Positions 54,355 to 64,000 of a stretch of 64,000 bases of DNA are shown one piece after another. The notes under the pieces were generated by a model. The model saw only the letters and a program-made list of their open reading frames with translations. It was not told where the DNA came from and did not search any database. A program made the position numbers and the translations under genes. The stretch is from Chaetoderma sp. LZ-2023a (Eukaryota; Mollusca; Caudofoveata; Chaetodermatida; Chaetodermatidae), in contig CM067369.1 of the NCBI GenBank assembly GCA_034401795.1, positions 190,846,659-190,910,658 of the forward strand. The letters are read 5' to 3'. Within the stretch, counting starts at the first letter, position 1. Each line of letters starts with the position of its first letter.

Positions 54355-54890
54355 TACCTCAGCTCTAATACTACTAAGTCTGCTGGCAAGTGTTTTGAAA
54401 TGATTTTATAATCAATGGATAGAAGGGACTGCCCTTTTTTAATATTAGTGCCTGTTACATCGTAGATGGTAGTTTCCCTTGAGGGAGAATAGCATTAACA
54501 AAATGAGTAAATTCGGGTCCAATTAGATTCCAAAATGTTTGATAAAACTCAACAATCTCCTCCTGGCGCATTGCCTCGTTTCATTTTATTCAGCGAGGCG
54601 GTCAAGTCACCTAATGTTAATTGGTGTTCACAGAAATCCCTACTGACATCTAAAAATGATTTATATAACGATTGATAAAAGTCTTCAACCACTCTCATGA
54701 TTTCACTCTGGGATGTACAATTCTGGCCATTTTGGGTTAAATTCCAAATTGATTTATCAGAATTATCCTGAACAATAGATGCGATTTTAGACATAAATGC
54801 AGATCTCTGTGAATGATATGCGGAAGCATAAATAGACAGTAGGGTAAAATCTGTCAAAGTTTTCATTAACCCATCACCCATTATCATCAG
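54355..54890 (-). pseudogene. L1/Tx1-like LINE, endonuclease to RT linker and RT start
   Basis: The frame contains SEIMRVVEDFYQSLY, LTLGDLTASLNKMKRGNAPG and, after one frame change, EEIVEFYQTFWNLIGPEF and ALILKKGS. This matches the linker and first RT blocks of Tx1/L1 LINEs (KSMKxGKAPGxDG, EFYKxFW, ALIxLIPKKG). A frameshift near 54555 and a stop near 54465 are visible. Confidence 0.8.
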
Positions 54891-55019
54891 ACATAGAAGA
54901 AGTGGTATTTATACAGCTGAGGCATTTAGGAAGAAACAAAATTGCAGCTTCAGCACTCAGTTCAGTGGCAATCTAGTAAAACAGTTCACCATTCATTAAC
55001 TGTTTGAACCTTTCGATAG

Positions 55020-55250
55020 CGTCAATGCTTTACAACTTTGTCTCCTGAAGTAGCACAATGTCAACATTTCTGTGTTTCAATTCCTCGAATAGAACATGTT
55101 GTTTGATTTCGTCATTCAACCCTCTGCAATTTAGTGTACAAATTAGCATTAGCAGGTAAATAGTATTTAATAGCGCCATCTTTATTTTTGGGGTTTTTTT
55201 GCACGAGTTTCTCTTTGCGCATTTGCCCAATTTATCATTGAATTCGGATG
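55020..55250 (-). pseudogene. L1/Tx1-like LINE, APE endonuclease N-terminus
   Basis: ICTLNCRGLNDEIKQHVLFE followed by NVDIVLLQETKL is the first conserved part of an apurinic-type endonuclease. Glu in QET is a catalytic metal ligand. The remainder of the endonuclease has been deleted between 55020 and 54890. Confidence 0.85.
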
Positions 55251-55253
55251 TAC

Positions 55254-55436
55254 TTAATTCAGATGTGATGCTGTGTTCTCAATTAGTTTTCTGTATTTAG
55301 AAATATCTGAGTCAGTGCGCAGATGCCGATAACACACCTCCTTTTTAGTCACATAGGGAACACTATCATCAAATTCAAATGACATATCATGTACACCATC
55401 CCCACCAACTTCAGATTTAGAATCTGAGCTAGATTG

Positions 55437-55487
<51 letters not shown>

Positions 55488-55498
55488 GCAACCCCTAT

Positions 55499-55570
<72 letters not shown>

Positions 55571-55583
55571 CAGAAGTAACCAT
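55254..55583 (-). pseudogene. Serine-repeat frame upstream of the LINE endonuclease
   Basis: 110 codons in which two thirds is a poly-Ser run from an (ACT)n microsatellite, followed by a non-repetitive tail (DDSVPYVTKKEVCYRHLRT). The tail ends just before the endonuclease frame, so it might be the end of LINE ORF1. No domain is recognised. Confidence 0.3.
55436..55570 (+). repeat. (ACT)n microsatellite
   Basis: Two ACT arrays separated by GCAACCCCTATC. Confidence 0.95.
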
Positions 55584-55609
55584 AAGTTGTTACTGGACTT
55601 AGGATTCTC

Positions 55610-56095
55610 TTATATGCCCAGAACTTCATACTCTTCATCTGTGTCTGCAACTACTTCCGTGGTGCCCCTCGAAGTATCAATTTGAGCTTCATAGTTGTAG
55701 AGGACGCCTTGGTGTCGACAGTGCTTCTCTATCCGTTTCACAAAGGTTTTTACCGTCGGCGTGTAGATCACATCCTCTGGCAGGCTGCCCCATGGTTCAA
55801 CTACTCTGATTGCAAAGCTGTGTTGCGGCAATCTTGTCTTCGCCCTTTCCTTGAAGACCATTAGTGTATACCCTCTTGTTTGTTGTTGAATCTCTTGGTG
55901 TTATATCTGGGCTTAATTTAGGCCAGTTGACAACTTCAAGGTCCTCATGCGGTATTCATACTCTAAATCTGTCAGCCCTAGAACCATTTTTGTGTCCTTT
56001 TTGCCCATTTTCTATCGGATGCCACAAGGTGCTTGCGTATTCTAGACCCAGTCTTACTAACGCTTTATAAAGCCATTTGAAGGTTTCATGGTCAA
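55610..56095 (-). pseudogene. CR1/Jockey-like LINE, RT C-terminal part
   Basis: Minus strand: a LEYA.....WHPIENGQKGHK-like segment (about 56040), then RLPQHSFAIRVVEPWGSLPE and TVKTFVKRIEKHCRHQGVLY, typical of the C-terminus of CR1/Jockey-type LINEs (FSxRVVxxWNSLPExV). It continues the element at 57830-59100; the Tc1 insertion separates them. Confidence 0.8.
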
Positions 56096-56109
56096 TATAT
56101 ATATATATA

Positions 56110-57763
56110 CACCTGTGCAAAAGTTAAGCACCAGCAAAAACAATAGAACGTAGAAACATGATCGTACAACTAGGCTGCCATACTTTTTGTCCCCGCGTTA
56201 GCTGACATAATTCCAAGTACGAAATGCACATGCATGCATGACTTCACGCCGCTTGATGTCCGTGCGTGGCGGGAAACAGCACACGTGTTCAGTTATGTAA
56301 AAGTCCAGTTTGAGGTGTAGAACATTACATACAGATTTAGGCGACAAGATTATGAATTTTGTGTTCATGACCGTGGTTTATTTGTACAGAGAGAATTAGC
56401 TCTTGATTGTGAACCGCTATGGCAAGACGAAGGTTAAGTGATCGTGTGAAATGGCAAATCATAGGCATGCATACCACTGGTATGTCATGCAGAGAGATTG
56501 GCAGACAGCTGAACATTAACCATACTGTAATCAGTCGTTTGATTGCAAAACATGGGCAAACTAACGAGGTGAAGGACAGGCCTAGATCTGGAAGACCGAA
56601 GAAGACTACTGCCCGTGATGATCGAGCCCTAGTACGCCTTGTTAGGAGATCTCCATTCACCAACAGCAGAGTGCTCAGCCAGCAATGGGAAACGTGCAAT
56701 AGAGTGTCAATGTCTACCGTCAAAAGGAGACTGTATGCTGCTGGCATGAAAGCTAGGAGACCTGTCAGACGTCCTCTCGTCACTGCACACCACAAAGAGG
56801 AGCGTCTGAGGTGGTGCAACGAAAGAAGACACTGGAACATGAGATCCTGGAGACGGGTACACTGGTCCGATGAAAGTCGGTTGCTGTTTCATGCCACAGA
56901 TGGTCGAACTCGTGTATGGAGGTCCAGACGCACGGCGTACGACCAACGTAACATCATGGAAGAAGTTCCATTTGGTGGAGGTTCCGTTATGATATGGGGG
57001 TGCATCTCATTTGATTGTAAGCTGGATCTGTTGACTGTACCTGGAACACTAAATGGACAAAGATATCAAGATTCCATACTGGATAGAGTTGTGGTCCCTC
57101 ATTCTGTAAATCATGCACCTGCAACCCACCCTATATTCATGGATGACAACGCCCGACCACATCGTGCTAGAGCTGTGCATGAATACCTCCGCCAGAATGC
57201 CATCGAAACCCTACCATGGCCAGCAAGGAGCCCTGACATGAACCCTATTGAGCATATCTGGGACATTCTGGGAGACATGGTGAGAAGGAGGGATCCTCCT
57301 GTGCAGAACCTACAGGAATTAACAGACGCACTCCATCTTGAATGGCAACGAATACCACAATGGCGTATCAGTCGGTTGGTGACCAGCATGAGACGTCGTG
57401 TCCAGGCCGTCATCCAGGCACAAGGTGGATATACCCGGTATTAATAATGACAGTCTCAAACTCGTGCACAGATGTTAAACTTCGTTTTCAGACACCATTA
57501 ATGACAATCTAGCCACGTGTGTCAACTGTAGGGCAATAGTTGTCAGTTGTGTCAACGTAACCATATTCAGGCCTCGTTTTCAAGTTCAAACAAAAACATA
57601 CAGTGTTTCCCCACCATCATAATCAGCATTCCTCTAGTTGCATTATTACCTCTTGCACTAAGATGGGTGGGTACATAAATGTTTATGCTATTGCTTTCTT
57701 CATAGCACATGAATATACCCTCGCATGTGCGTAAAAATAGGGTGGTGCTTAACTTTTGCACAG

Positions 57764-57766
<3 letters not shown>
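56110..57766 (+). mobile_element. Intact Tc1-like transposon
   Basis: 1657 bp with perfect 23 bp terminal inverted repeats: CACCTGTGCAAAAGTTAAGC at 56110 and its complement ending at 57766. It is flanked by TA on both sides inside a TA microsatellite. It carries one uninterrupted transposase gene. It is nested in a CR1-like LINE. Perfect ends and an open gene suggest recent insertion. Confidence 0.95.
56419..57444 (+). CDS. Tc1-like transposase (DD34E)
   Basis: 341 aa. The N-terminal paired-like helix-turn-helix domain includes MSCREIGRQLNINHTVISRL (residues 22-41) and a basic GRPKK motif (58-62). A second helix-turn-helix follows at about 65-110. The catalytic domain has Asp151 (WSDES), Asp243 (MDDNARPH) and Glu278 (NPIEHIWD); the last two are 34 residues apart, as expected for Tc1. 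A glycine-rich GGGSVMIWG box is at 187-195. Length equals the family norm and no residue is missing, so it is probably functional. ATG 56419 lies about 310 bp inside the left end. Confidence 0.95.
   Translation: MARRRLSDRVKWQIIGMHTTGMSCREIGRQLNINHTVISRLIAKHGQTNEVKDRPRSGRPKKTTARDDRALVRLVRRSPFTNSRVLSQQWETCNRVSMSTVKRRLYAAGMKARRPVRRPLVTAHHKEERLRWCNERRHWNMRSWRRVHWSDESRLLFHATDGRTRVWRSRRTAYDQRNIMEEVPFGGGSVMIWGCISFDCKLDLLTVPGTLNGQRYQDSILDRVVVPHSVNHAPATHPIFMDDNARPHRARAVHEYLRQNAIETLPWPARSPDMNPIEHIWDILGDMVRRRDPPVQNLQELTDALHLEWQRIPQWRISRLVTSMRRRVQAVIQAQGGYTRY

Positions 57767-57839
<73 letters not shown>
57767..57839 (+). repeat. (TA)n microsatellite at the Tc1 insertion site
   Basis: About 73 bp of TA on the right and a short TA run on the left (56093-56109) show that the Tc1 entered a TA tract. 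Frames with Tyr-Ile repeats are artefacts. Confidence 0.95.
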
Positions 57840-57841
<2 letters not shown>

Positions 57842-58262
57842 AGGATCTGTGGATAATCCTCAGCAACTGTGTTGCCTTGTTTACCGTCTCCGCTATGTGC
57901 TCCTCGAAAGATAGTTTAGAGTGAATATTGAGACCGAGATCTTTTTCTTTGTTGACCTTCATCAGCTCATGCTGTGGTTCTTCGGCCGTCTTTCCTGTCA
58001 TAAAATAGTCCCTCTCATTCTGAAATGTTCTCAGGTTGAATCTCAGTAGGCAGCCATCTAACCAATGGTGCAATCTGTAGAGATCGTCTTGTAGATTTAT
58101 TTGGCGGAAAACTTTAGTGTCGTATGCATACAAATATGCATCTATGCTCAATCTCACTGGCAGGTCATTTATGTACAGCACGAACAGCACCAGACCAAAA
58201 ACACTATGCTGTGGGATGGCGCTTGCAATGTCTGACCACGATGACATTGTATTATTCACTAC
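57840..58262 (-). pseudogene. CR1/Jockey-like LINE, RT catalytic region
   Basis: Frame with ASAIPQHSVFGLVLFVLYIN (motif B), DAYLYAYDTKVFRQI (motif C region) and KEKDLGLNIHSKLSFEEHI (motif E). The catalytic box reads YAYD instead of YADD and motif B has Gln-His-Ser instead of QGS, so the enzyme is inactive even within this frame. Confidence 0.85.
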
Positions 58263-58379
58263 TGTTCACTGTGCACGGTTGAGCAAATATGACCGTATCC
58301 ATTTGTGTATGTTATCAGTTATCCCATAGCTAAAAGGTGTGTCCAGAAGCCCCCTGTGTTGGGACCGTATCGAACGTTT

Positions 58380-59100
58380 TCCAAAAAATCAAAGTAGATT
58401 ACACCAATGTTGCCTCCCTCTTGACTTCCAGGTAATCTGACCATTTCTCCAAGACCTTCAGTATTTGCAAAGATATTGATCTTCCTGAGATAAACCCGTA
58501 CTGCATGTAGCTGAACAGGTGATTTCTGTCCATGTGATCTATGATCTTGTCTCTGATGATAGTCTCCAGTACCTTACATGGAATACACATAATACTGACA
58601 GGTATGTAGCTGCTCGGCAGCGTTCTACTACCCTTCTTGAAGATTGATGTTATCGTGGCTGTTTTCCACTCTGCTGGGATCTTTCTGCTGCTTTGTGACA
58701 TATTAAAATTAATTTTATGGTTCCACCCAGTATATCAGCCAACTTTTCAGTATTTTTGGGTGAACTCTGTCTGGCCCTTGAGACTTATCCACCATTAGTT
58801 TCAGAAGCTTCTCCATCTCTGTTTCATTGTTTATTTTAATCAGCTCTATGTGTTGGTCATATTCTTGAGTTAACGCTGCTGGTCCCTATCTCTCCGGCGC
58901 AATGGTAAAAGACCTGAAAAGGCTTTCACCAAAACATCATATTTCTCGTCATTAGTTTTTGCTCAGCCCTCTTCTCCAGATTCAGTTGTCATTGACAGGT
59001 CTGCATTTGTGGTTGAGGATTTCAGTTTACTTCTTTTCATACTTCCAGAAGTGTTTCAGGTTAGGCTAGTGCTTTTTGCTATAGCCTTCTCGTGGTCTGG
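58380..59100 (-). pseudogene. CR1/Jockey-like LINE, RT N-terminal part
   Basis: The frame at 58399-58701 has KIPAEWKTATITSIFKKGSR, then SYIPVSIMCIPCKVLETIIR and YGFISGRSISLQIL, the first RT blocks of this LINE class. Upstream, degraded frames reach about 59100 (a KLADILGGTIKLI-like segment). A gap and frame changes separate it from the catalytic region. Confidence 0.85.
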
Positions 59101-59137
59101 ATCTTCATATCCTTCATCATTGCGGCTGCTGACATAC

Positions 59138-59138
59138 A

Positions 59139-59169
<31 letters not shown>

Positions 59170-59225
59170 TCGCACGCACGCACGCACGCGCGCACGCAGA
59201 CACGCGCGCATGCACCCATGCACAC
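59138..59225 (+). repeat. (CACG)n microsatellite
   Basis: CACG/GCAC repeats with ACACGCGC interruptions, like that at 5047-5147. Confidence 0.9.
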
Positions 59226-59284
59226 ACGCCCAAGTCAAACGAGGTATAAAGAATCAACAACTTATTTGTATAGTTATATTAAAG

Positions 59285-59620
59285 TTTTTATTCTGAGAAC
59301 TTAGATTTCACGGTTTCAAATTAATGGAGGAATCCAGTTTTAGCTATACCACATCCATCTCTAGCTAATCTCGACCCGTGATTTTCTCGTGTTTGGATCG
59401 ATCGATCCCTGCACTCTCTCTCTCTCTCCCTAAAAAGATCAATTCCGGCAGCAACAGCGTCCAGTCAAATTGGTTTCAAAATATTCACCAACATGTTTAT
59501 TAAATAGTAACGACATACAATGTGTACAACAACGCGTAGTCTGTCATCAGTTAAGTGTTCATGATGAACTTATCTACGTCATTCATGACGTCATTGATTA
59601 CGGCAATATCCTACATGTCA
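59285..59620 (+). repeat. R-family M module and shared edge repeat
   Basis: An M module remnant at 59285-59385, then TTTGGATCGATCGATCCCTG and AAATTGGTTTCAAAATATTC, matching 40394-40640. Confidence 0.6.
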
Positions 59621-60030
59621 CGTAGTTGATCAGACCGTCATATGATTGATGGATAAACTGGAAAGGGCCATGATAAGATGCTGTAGCTCTGGTTCTGGCT
59701 GGTACCCCCAGTATGCACCGGCCCGACGATACTGGTTAGCTGGTCTTGGGGATGCGGAAGGGAGACTACGAGCGACCCGTGACCACAAAGACTGACCTCG
59801 AGGACCGGTAGAACGATCACGTGTTGTCCCGGTTATTCGTGTGTATATACATTTCTATATTTTATGTTATGTGGAACACTGGGTCAAAGGCTGGCTTCCT
59901 GAAAAGATATATCCACGGGATTTAGCAGTGATTCATTTTCTTAGATTAATCAAAGTGACGTGTTGGCACCGTCTATTTTGTATCTCGCCAAAGATACCTA
60001 ACCTATCCTTATATATATATAGCTTGATAT
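59621..60030. other. No recognisable feature
   Basis: No gene or repeat that I can link elsewhere. Confidence 0.4.
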
Positions 60031-60202
60031 GGATCCTACTATTCTATCCTATTTATGGTAACTGACCGTGACTGATCATCCATCATCATTGGTCACCATA
60101 TAGTGTCCATTGATGGTGACAAGATAAGGCTGGTGGTGTAATATAGACGCACATTAAGGAGTCTGGACGTGGACGATTGCTTTATGAGACTAATAAAATA
60201 CT

Positions 60203-60206
<4 letters not shown>
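60031..60206 (+). repeat. R-family B module, copy repeated at 63001
   Basis: Starts ATCCTACTATTCTATCCTAT and ends before the TA tract. It is about 95 percent alike to 63001-63182 by eye. The shared start outside the B module suggests that the two copies derive from one recent duplication. Confidence 0.75.

Positions 60207-60294
<88 letters not shown>
60207..60294 (+). repeat. (TA)n microsatellite
   Basis: About 88 bp of TA, positioned after the B module as at 24318. Confidence 0.95.
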
Positions 60295-60295
<1 letters not shown>

Positions 60296-62940
60296 GGAAG
60301 GTACCCTGTAAAGGAGCAGTTCTAGCATGGCTAACTAGTTTAATATAAACTAATGCCTCAAGCGCTCCAATAAATTGGTCTTGCAAGAGGAAAATTAATA
60401 ACGCGGCCCTCCGTTATAGGAAAATACCTACCATGCCGAAGCGGAGGAGGAGAACTGGTTAATACCGTTCTCCCAGTTTATGACAAAGCTTAAGCGTATT
60501 GAATTATATATGTGTTGTTATTAATGGTAAGGGATGCTCGCTGGTTTACGTGGAGGCAGTGCGCAGGTTTCAACAGAAGCTGGCGCAGTCGTCTCTATAC
60601 TAGTCGCTGGTTTAGTCGGCGCCGCCTTATTTTGGGGGTCCTTCTTGTGGAGCTAGACTATCAGTTAGTTTTTTAGGCCAAACATGTAGGTGGTATGCCT
60701 CAAACGGCTTATACCTACTTAACGTTGACGAAGGTGTGCCTTCGTGGCATATGTGCTCGAGTCCATCTCTGGTCAGACTCATTGACCAACTACCTCAGGC
60801 CGACGGCGCATACATGTTGTCTGGGTGACGAGTCCGAAGCCGAAGATCGACTCCTAACCACATATCATCACAACCACAAATAACAGGACAAGGACAAGAC
60901 AACAATACAGAAGCATTGAATAAGCATCGTATCTAGTTACGGAGGGACTGAAAAGGCTGATGGCAGACTATGGTGACCTTCCTAGAAGTCAACATAGAGT
61001 TAGTCTGCGATCAGTGTCTTTTGCCATCGCCAAAGTTTTGAGAACGAGCCGTATACGATGCTTCCCTGGAGCTAACGTTTTCACTGCTTTGGGGTTATGT
61101 AAGTGCCCTGAGGTTCACTGCTAGGCCGTTCTACTGTAATAAATGTTTGCGCAGTGAAATCCAACTTTGGTTTAAAGGCTATCCTAATAGGTACTGGTGA
61201 GGGTACAGGGGGAATGTGTGAATCATTGCCGTTTCGATTCTAACCATCGAGAAATCTGTGCGAGTTCTCGGGTCGGTTCTAACCAAGCTGGCAGAGGGAG
61301 TTATCAAACAATTAGTTGGCCAGAAGGCCGGAGAGGCGCAGAAAGGGACAGCTACTCTGTGGTAATTTAGAAGGTCGTAAAGTTAGTGGCCATTTATGAT
61401 AGGCTCGGCTCCCTATGTAACGTTGCGTAGAGCCGAAAAAGAGGCTTTACAATAAACAGTCTTCCTTAGTTGAGCAGTCGTTCTTAACTACTATTGTCCT
61501 ATCGAAATATCTGAGCTAATATTCGTTTAGGATTAGTCGCCGTACCTCGTGTCTATATGCGCAGGCACAAGTGAAAAGTGTTGCAGTATTTAGAAAAGTA
61601 GGTAGTGTATTTATTGAAGCAGTATAGTGTAAAAATAATCGAGTGCCCAGTTTTAGGTTTAATAAACACTTAGCTTGAACTAACAAGGAAAAAAGTAAGT
61701 TTAACAAACGGCGCTCGCCATAATGCAGTTTTATACAGAAATAATAGGGTCTAGCCGACCTGTTATGCGCATAGTTTATAATCAGCTCTTTAAGAAAATA
61801 AAGTAATTATGTTACAATAAAAGAAGGCGCCTATTAGTCACACAGGTTCCTGCCTTCGTTTACTGCGTTCCTCTCAAGAGGGCGAGGGTAGCCTGCTATT
61901 GAGTTGGTTTATTTACTCCTGAAAAGGTGTTCACAAAAATGAGTCGGCGGGGAGGATGAGGCTGGCACCCACTCGGTCATGGTTCCAGGAACTTTTAATG
62001 AGTTACGCTGGTGTAGATTGCCAGAGCGGCGAGCTCTGCGTAGTATGCTCGGATAATGTAGCCGTACTGGACTACCCCCTCATCCTGACTGAGGTATATC
62101 GAAGAAGTTTGGTTGGCGTCTATCGAGTCCCTGATTCCACGTCCCATTCACGCCATTCTAGGCTTGTTTTATTTCAGTCTATTATTGGTAACTTCCCCAG
62201 CTTTTACACTGTTACCCATTTACACACTTGGGTGGAGAGAGGCGACGAGGAGTGAAGGAGATTGCCTATGTTTCCAGTGATCGTCAGTTGGCCGAACAGA
62301 AATGCGATCCCGGCTCGCCAGTTTCACAGCTCTGAGCTACCGACTCCTCAACTGAGGAATAGCAGCCGATATGGCTCCTTATATACTACATGATGACCAA
62401 TCAAAAGTCACCATCTCAGAGCGAATGCACGGCTACTTGGGGGTGGGTGGGGATGGGCGGTGGGCAGGGGCGGTGGGGAGGGGGAGTAGCAAGAGGGAAC
62501 ACATGGCTGTGACGTCATGCTACCTTCGCCCCGTTGGTACATGCGCGATAGCAGTCTACACTAACTTATAGAAGAAGAATTACAACCTATATTTTAATGT
62601 ACTGATATCTCAGCCATTCATTGTCCGATTATAAGTTTGTAAATGGATTCGTGTTTCTTAACGAATCATGGTTATGAGTCACCCCAAGATGAGTGAAAAG
62701 AGCCTTGTATTAACGTTTTCCGAAATACAGGCGACTATGTACATTAAAGATGCCATTTCCCACACCGTCCATGCAGCGTAGGTAGGGTAGCTCTTAACGG
62801 CGCGAATAACGGATTGTTATTATGCCCTCTTTTCTATGGCTTGCGCGCTGGCCCACAGGACCACGGGGTGTGGGAGGTGTGGTTAAAACATCTCGGCCCG
62901 GGTCGTTTCGTACCCAGCGCCAAGCGATCCGCGCTACAGT
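60295..62940. other. Unassigned region of mixed composition
   Basis: GC content is higher than the R repeats. There is an AATAAACAGTCTTCC near 61452, which could be a polyadenylation signal of an unknown element, and a G-rich stretch (GGGTGGGTGGGGATGGGCGG) near 62440. Frames at 60695-60883, 61956-62255 and 62371-62571 are unrecognised. A tRNA-like SINE head may be at 62290-62345. A solo LTR is possible for part of 60303-61500, but no matching ends were found. Confidence 0.35.
62290..62345 (-). repeat. Possible tRNA-derived SINE head
   Basis: The minus strand reads GAGTCGGTAGCTCAGAGCTG (box A-like) and then CGAGCCGGGATCGCATTTC (weak box B). No tRNA cloverleaf is complete. Confidence 0.35.
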
Positions 62941-62944
62941 GCGC

Positions 62945-63185
62945 AACAACTGGGCGGAGATTAGCTAGAGATGAGCGGGGATAGCTTGAAATGGATCCTA
63001 CTATTCTATCCTATTTATGGTAACTGACCGTGACCGATCATCCAATCATCATTGGTCACCATATAGTGTCCATTGATGGTGACAAGACAAGGCCAGTGGT
63101 GTAATATAGACGCACATTAAGGAGTCTGAACGTGGACGATTGCTTTATGAGACTAATAAAATACTGACCTATATCGAACCAGACT
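62945..63185 (+). repeat. Minisatellite units and second B module
   Basis: Two minisatellite units (GGGCGGAGATTAGCTAGAGA type) at 62950-62992, then a B module at 63001-63182 homologous to 60031-60206. Confidence 0.7.
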
Positions 63186-63264
63186 GCGAAGTCAAGAATG
63201 GGTCAATCATTATCACCGCGGAGACATTAATGGAAACGCATTAGCCACACATTGACATAATTTG

Positions 63265-63360
63265 TATTTAATTATTACCCTCGTCCTTTAATGGGAAGAG
63301 GGTATTGCATTCGGGGTTTGTCTATCTGTATATGTATGTGTGTTTGTGTATTCAAATCAA
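63265..63360 (+). repeat. Interspersed repeat head (TACCCTCGTCC...)
   Basis: TACCCTCGTCCTTTAATGGG is followed by GAGGGTATTGCATTCGGGGT and GTCTATCTGTATATG. The CCCTC/GAGGG parts form a small hairpin. I recall this type of start from short interspersed or RTE-type repeats of marine invertebrates; not verified. Confidence 0.35.
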
Positions 63361-64000
63361 AAATAATATACAGCTTAATTTGGGCGTACACCGAAACCAA
63401 ACTGCCTCCGTGCGGGTCAATCATACACGTATTGCACACGTCATACGGTAGCCCACACTAGGCACGTGTTATGTCAAGGTTATTTGGTTATTATGTAAAA
63501 CCGATATTGACTCTCTTTATACAACTATGCATATATAGGTCTACATGTATGCAAGGAAATTGATCACAGCCAAACTGGCAAACAGACTAACGAGCATCAT
63601 ATGAACATTTTCAGTTGTAATGGTAATCGTAGCTAAACCTTCAAACGAGGTTCATTCACATGAAGTGGTTACAGACAGACTGATGGACATGCTAATCGCT
63701 ATATCCGGTCCAGTCACCATTTCCTCCTGATTGTGCCTGCGAGGTAGGGGCATATACAATTTCTCAATCTATATACACACATCCTACCCCACCACCACCC
63801 CAAGCAGCAGAAAACGGTGGCCGGAAATGGCGGTCGGTACGTCGATCTGCTTGTCTGCCGGCTTGCCTATCACATTTGATCACTTCTTGTGAAGCGAGGA
63901 TGCTTGCCAAAAGCCTATGTGCTTTGCCCTTACAATTTAAAATATGCATATGCTGTTCGTCTGGTTGCCAATTTGTCTGTTTGGCAACGCGTCGTTTGTC
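63361..64000. other. No recognisable feature
   Basis: Low-complexity GTGG and ACAGACAGAC patches occur near 63670 and 63830, otherwise no gene or linked repeat. Confidence 0.4.

Noticed and set aside
57567-58259. Single 230-codon LINE protein including a Tyr-Ile repeat
   Set aside because: The C-terminal part is a reading through the TA microsatellite and the Tc1 end. Only the RT portion (57840-58262) is LINE-derived.
60303-61500. Solo LTR
   Set aside because: A polyadenylation-like signal and compositional change are present, but no matching ends, target duplication or primer-binding site could be shown.
44088-62345. tRNA genes at the A and B box matches near 44088, 45462, 45759 and 62290
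   Set aside because: No complete cloverleaf with acceptor stem or anticodon arm could be drawn. They fit SINE heads.

Overview
This is a repeat-dominated piece of a metazoan nuclear genome. No complete host gene, tRNA or rRNA gene is recognisable. The evidence for an animal is canonical Penelope-like, Tc1, L1/Tx1-type, CR1/Jockey-type and Polinton (Maverick) sequences, tRNA-derived SINE-like pieces, and long microsatellites of ACC, AAC, GAC, ATT, TA and CACG. A 3' repeat module at 3225-3630 and the overall repeat content suggest a marine lophotrochozoan, perhaps a mollusc. That assignment is inference.

Layout. 1-6060 holds fragments of an interspersed composite family (called R here), a TTAA-flanked foldback MITE, a second repeat (S) and decayed reverse-transcriptase (RT) pieces. 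6060-37160 is a roughly 31 kb quasi-palindrome centred near 24650. Both arms are R-family sequence running outward to an ACC/GGT tract, and both carry Penelope-like elements (PLEs) whose 3' ends abut that tract. The left arm has a near-identical head-to-tail pair: unit 1, 5'-truncated, at 8458-14114, and unit 2, full length, at 14115-20350. The right arm has a frameshifted, internally deleted element on the minus strand at 28410-32630. Each PLE locus is flanked by kilobase-scale direct repeats of host DNA: 6194-8457 with 20351-22614, and 25761-28409 with 32631-about 37010. 37160-46000 returns to R and S repeats, LINE fragments and SINE-like repeats. 46207-52333 is a broken, incomplete Polinton: a small upstream gene, protein-primed DNA polymerase B, integrase, two small membrane proteins and part of a virion-type protein. 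53230-55600 is L1/Tx1-like debris. 55620-59100 is a CR1/Jockey-like LINE split by a structurally intact Tc1 element (56110-57766). The last 5 kb contains a duplicated R module, a TA tract and mostly unassigned sequence.

The most coherent coding unit is the PLE. ORF1 (517 aa) joins a helical N-terminal region and a proline-rich linker to a C-terminal domain carrying all four SGNH-hydrolase blocks. ORF2 (at least 749 aa) is an RT followed by a GIY-YIG endonuclease. ORF2 lies in the -1 frame 71 bp after ORF1 and has no AUG near its start, so it probably depends on non-canonical initiation or splicing. Units 1 and 2 differ by one ORF2 residue and have identical ORF1 proteins, which indicates recent activity. 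The unusual points are the SGNH ORF1 in a PLE, the multi-kilobase direct repeats around both loci, the shared 3' junction at ACC tracts, and the mirrored placement in a large inverted repeat.
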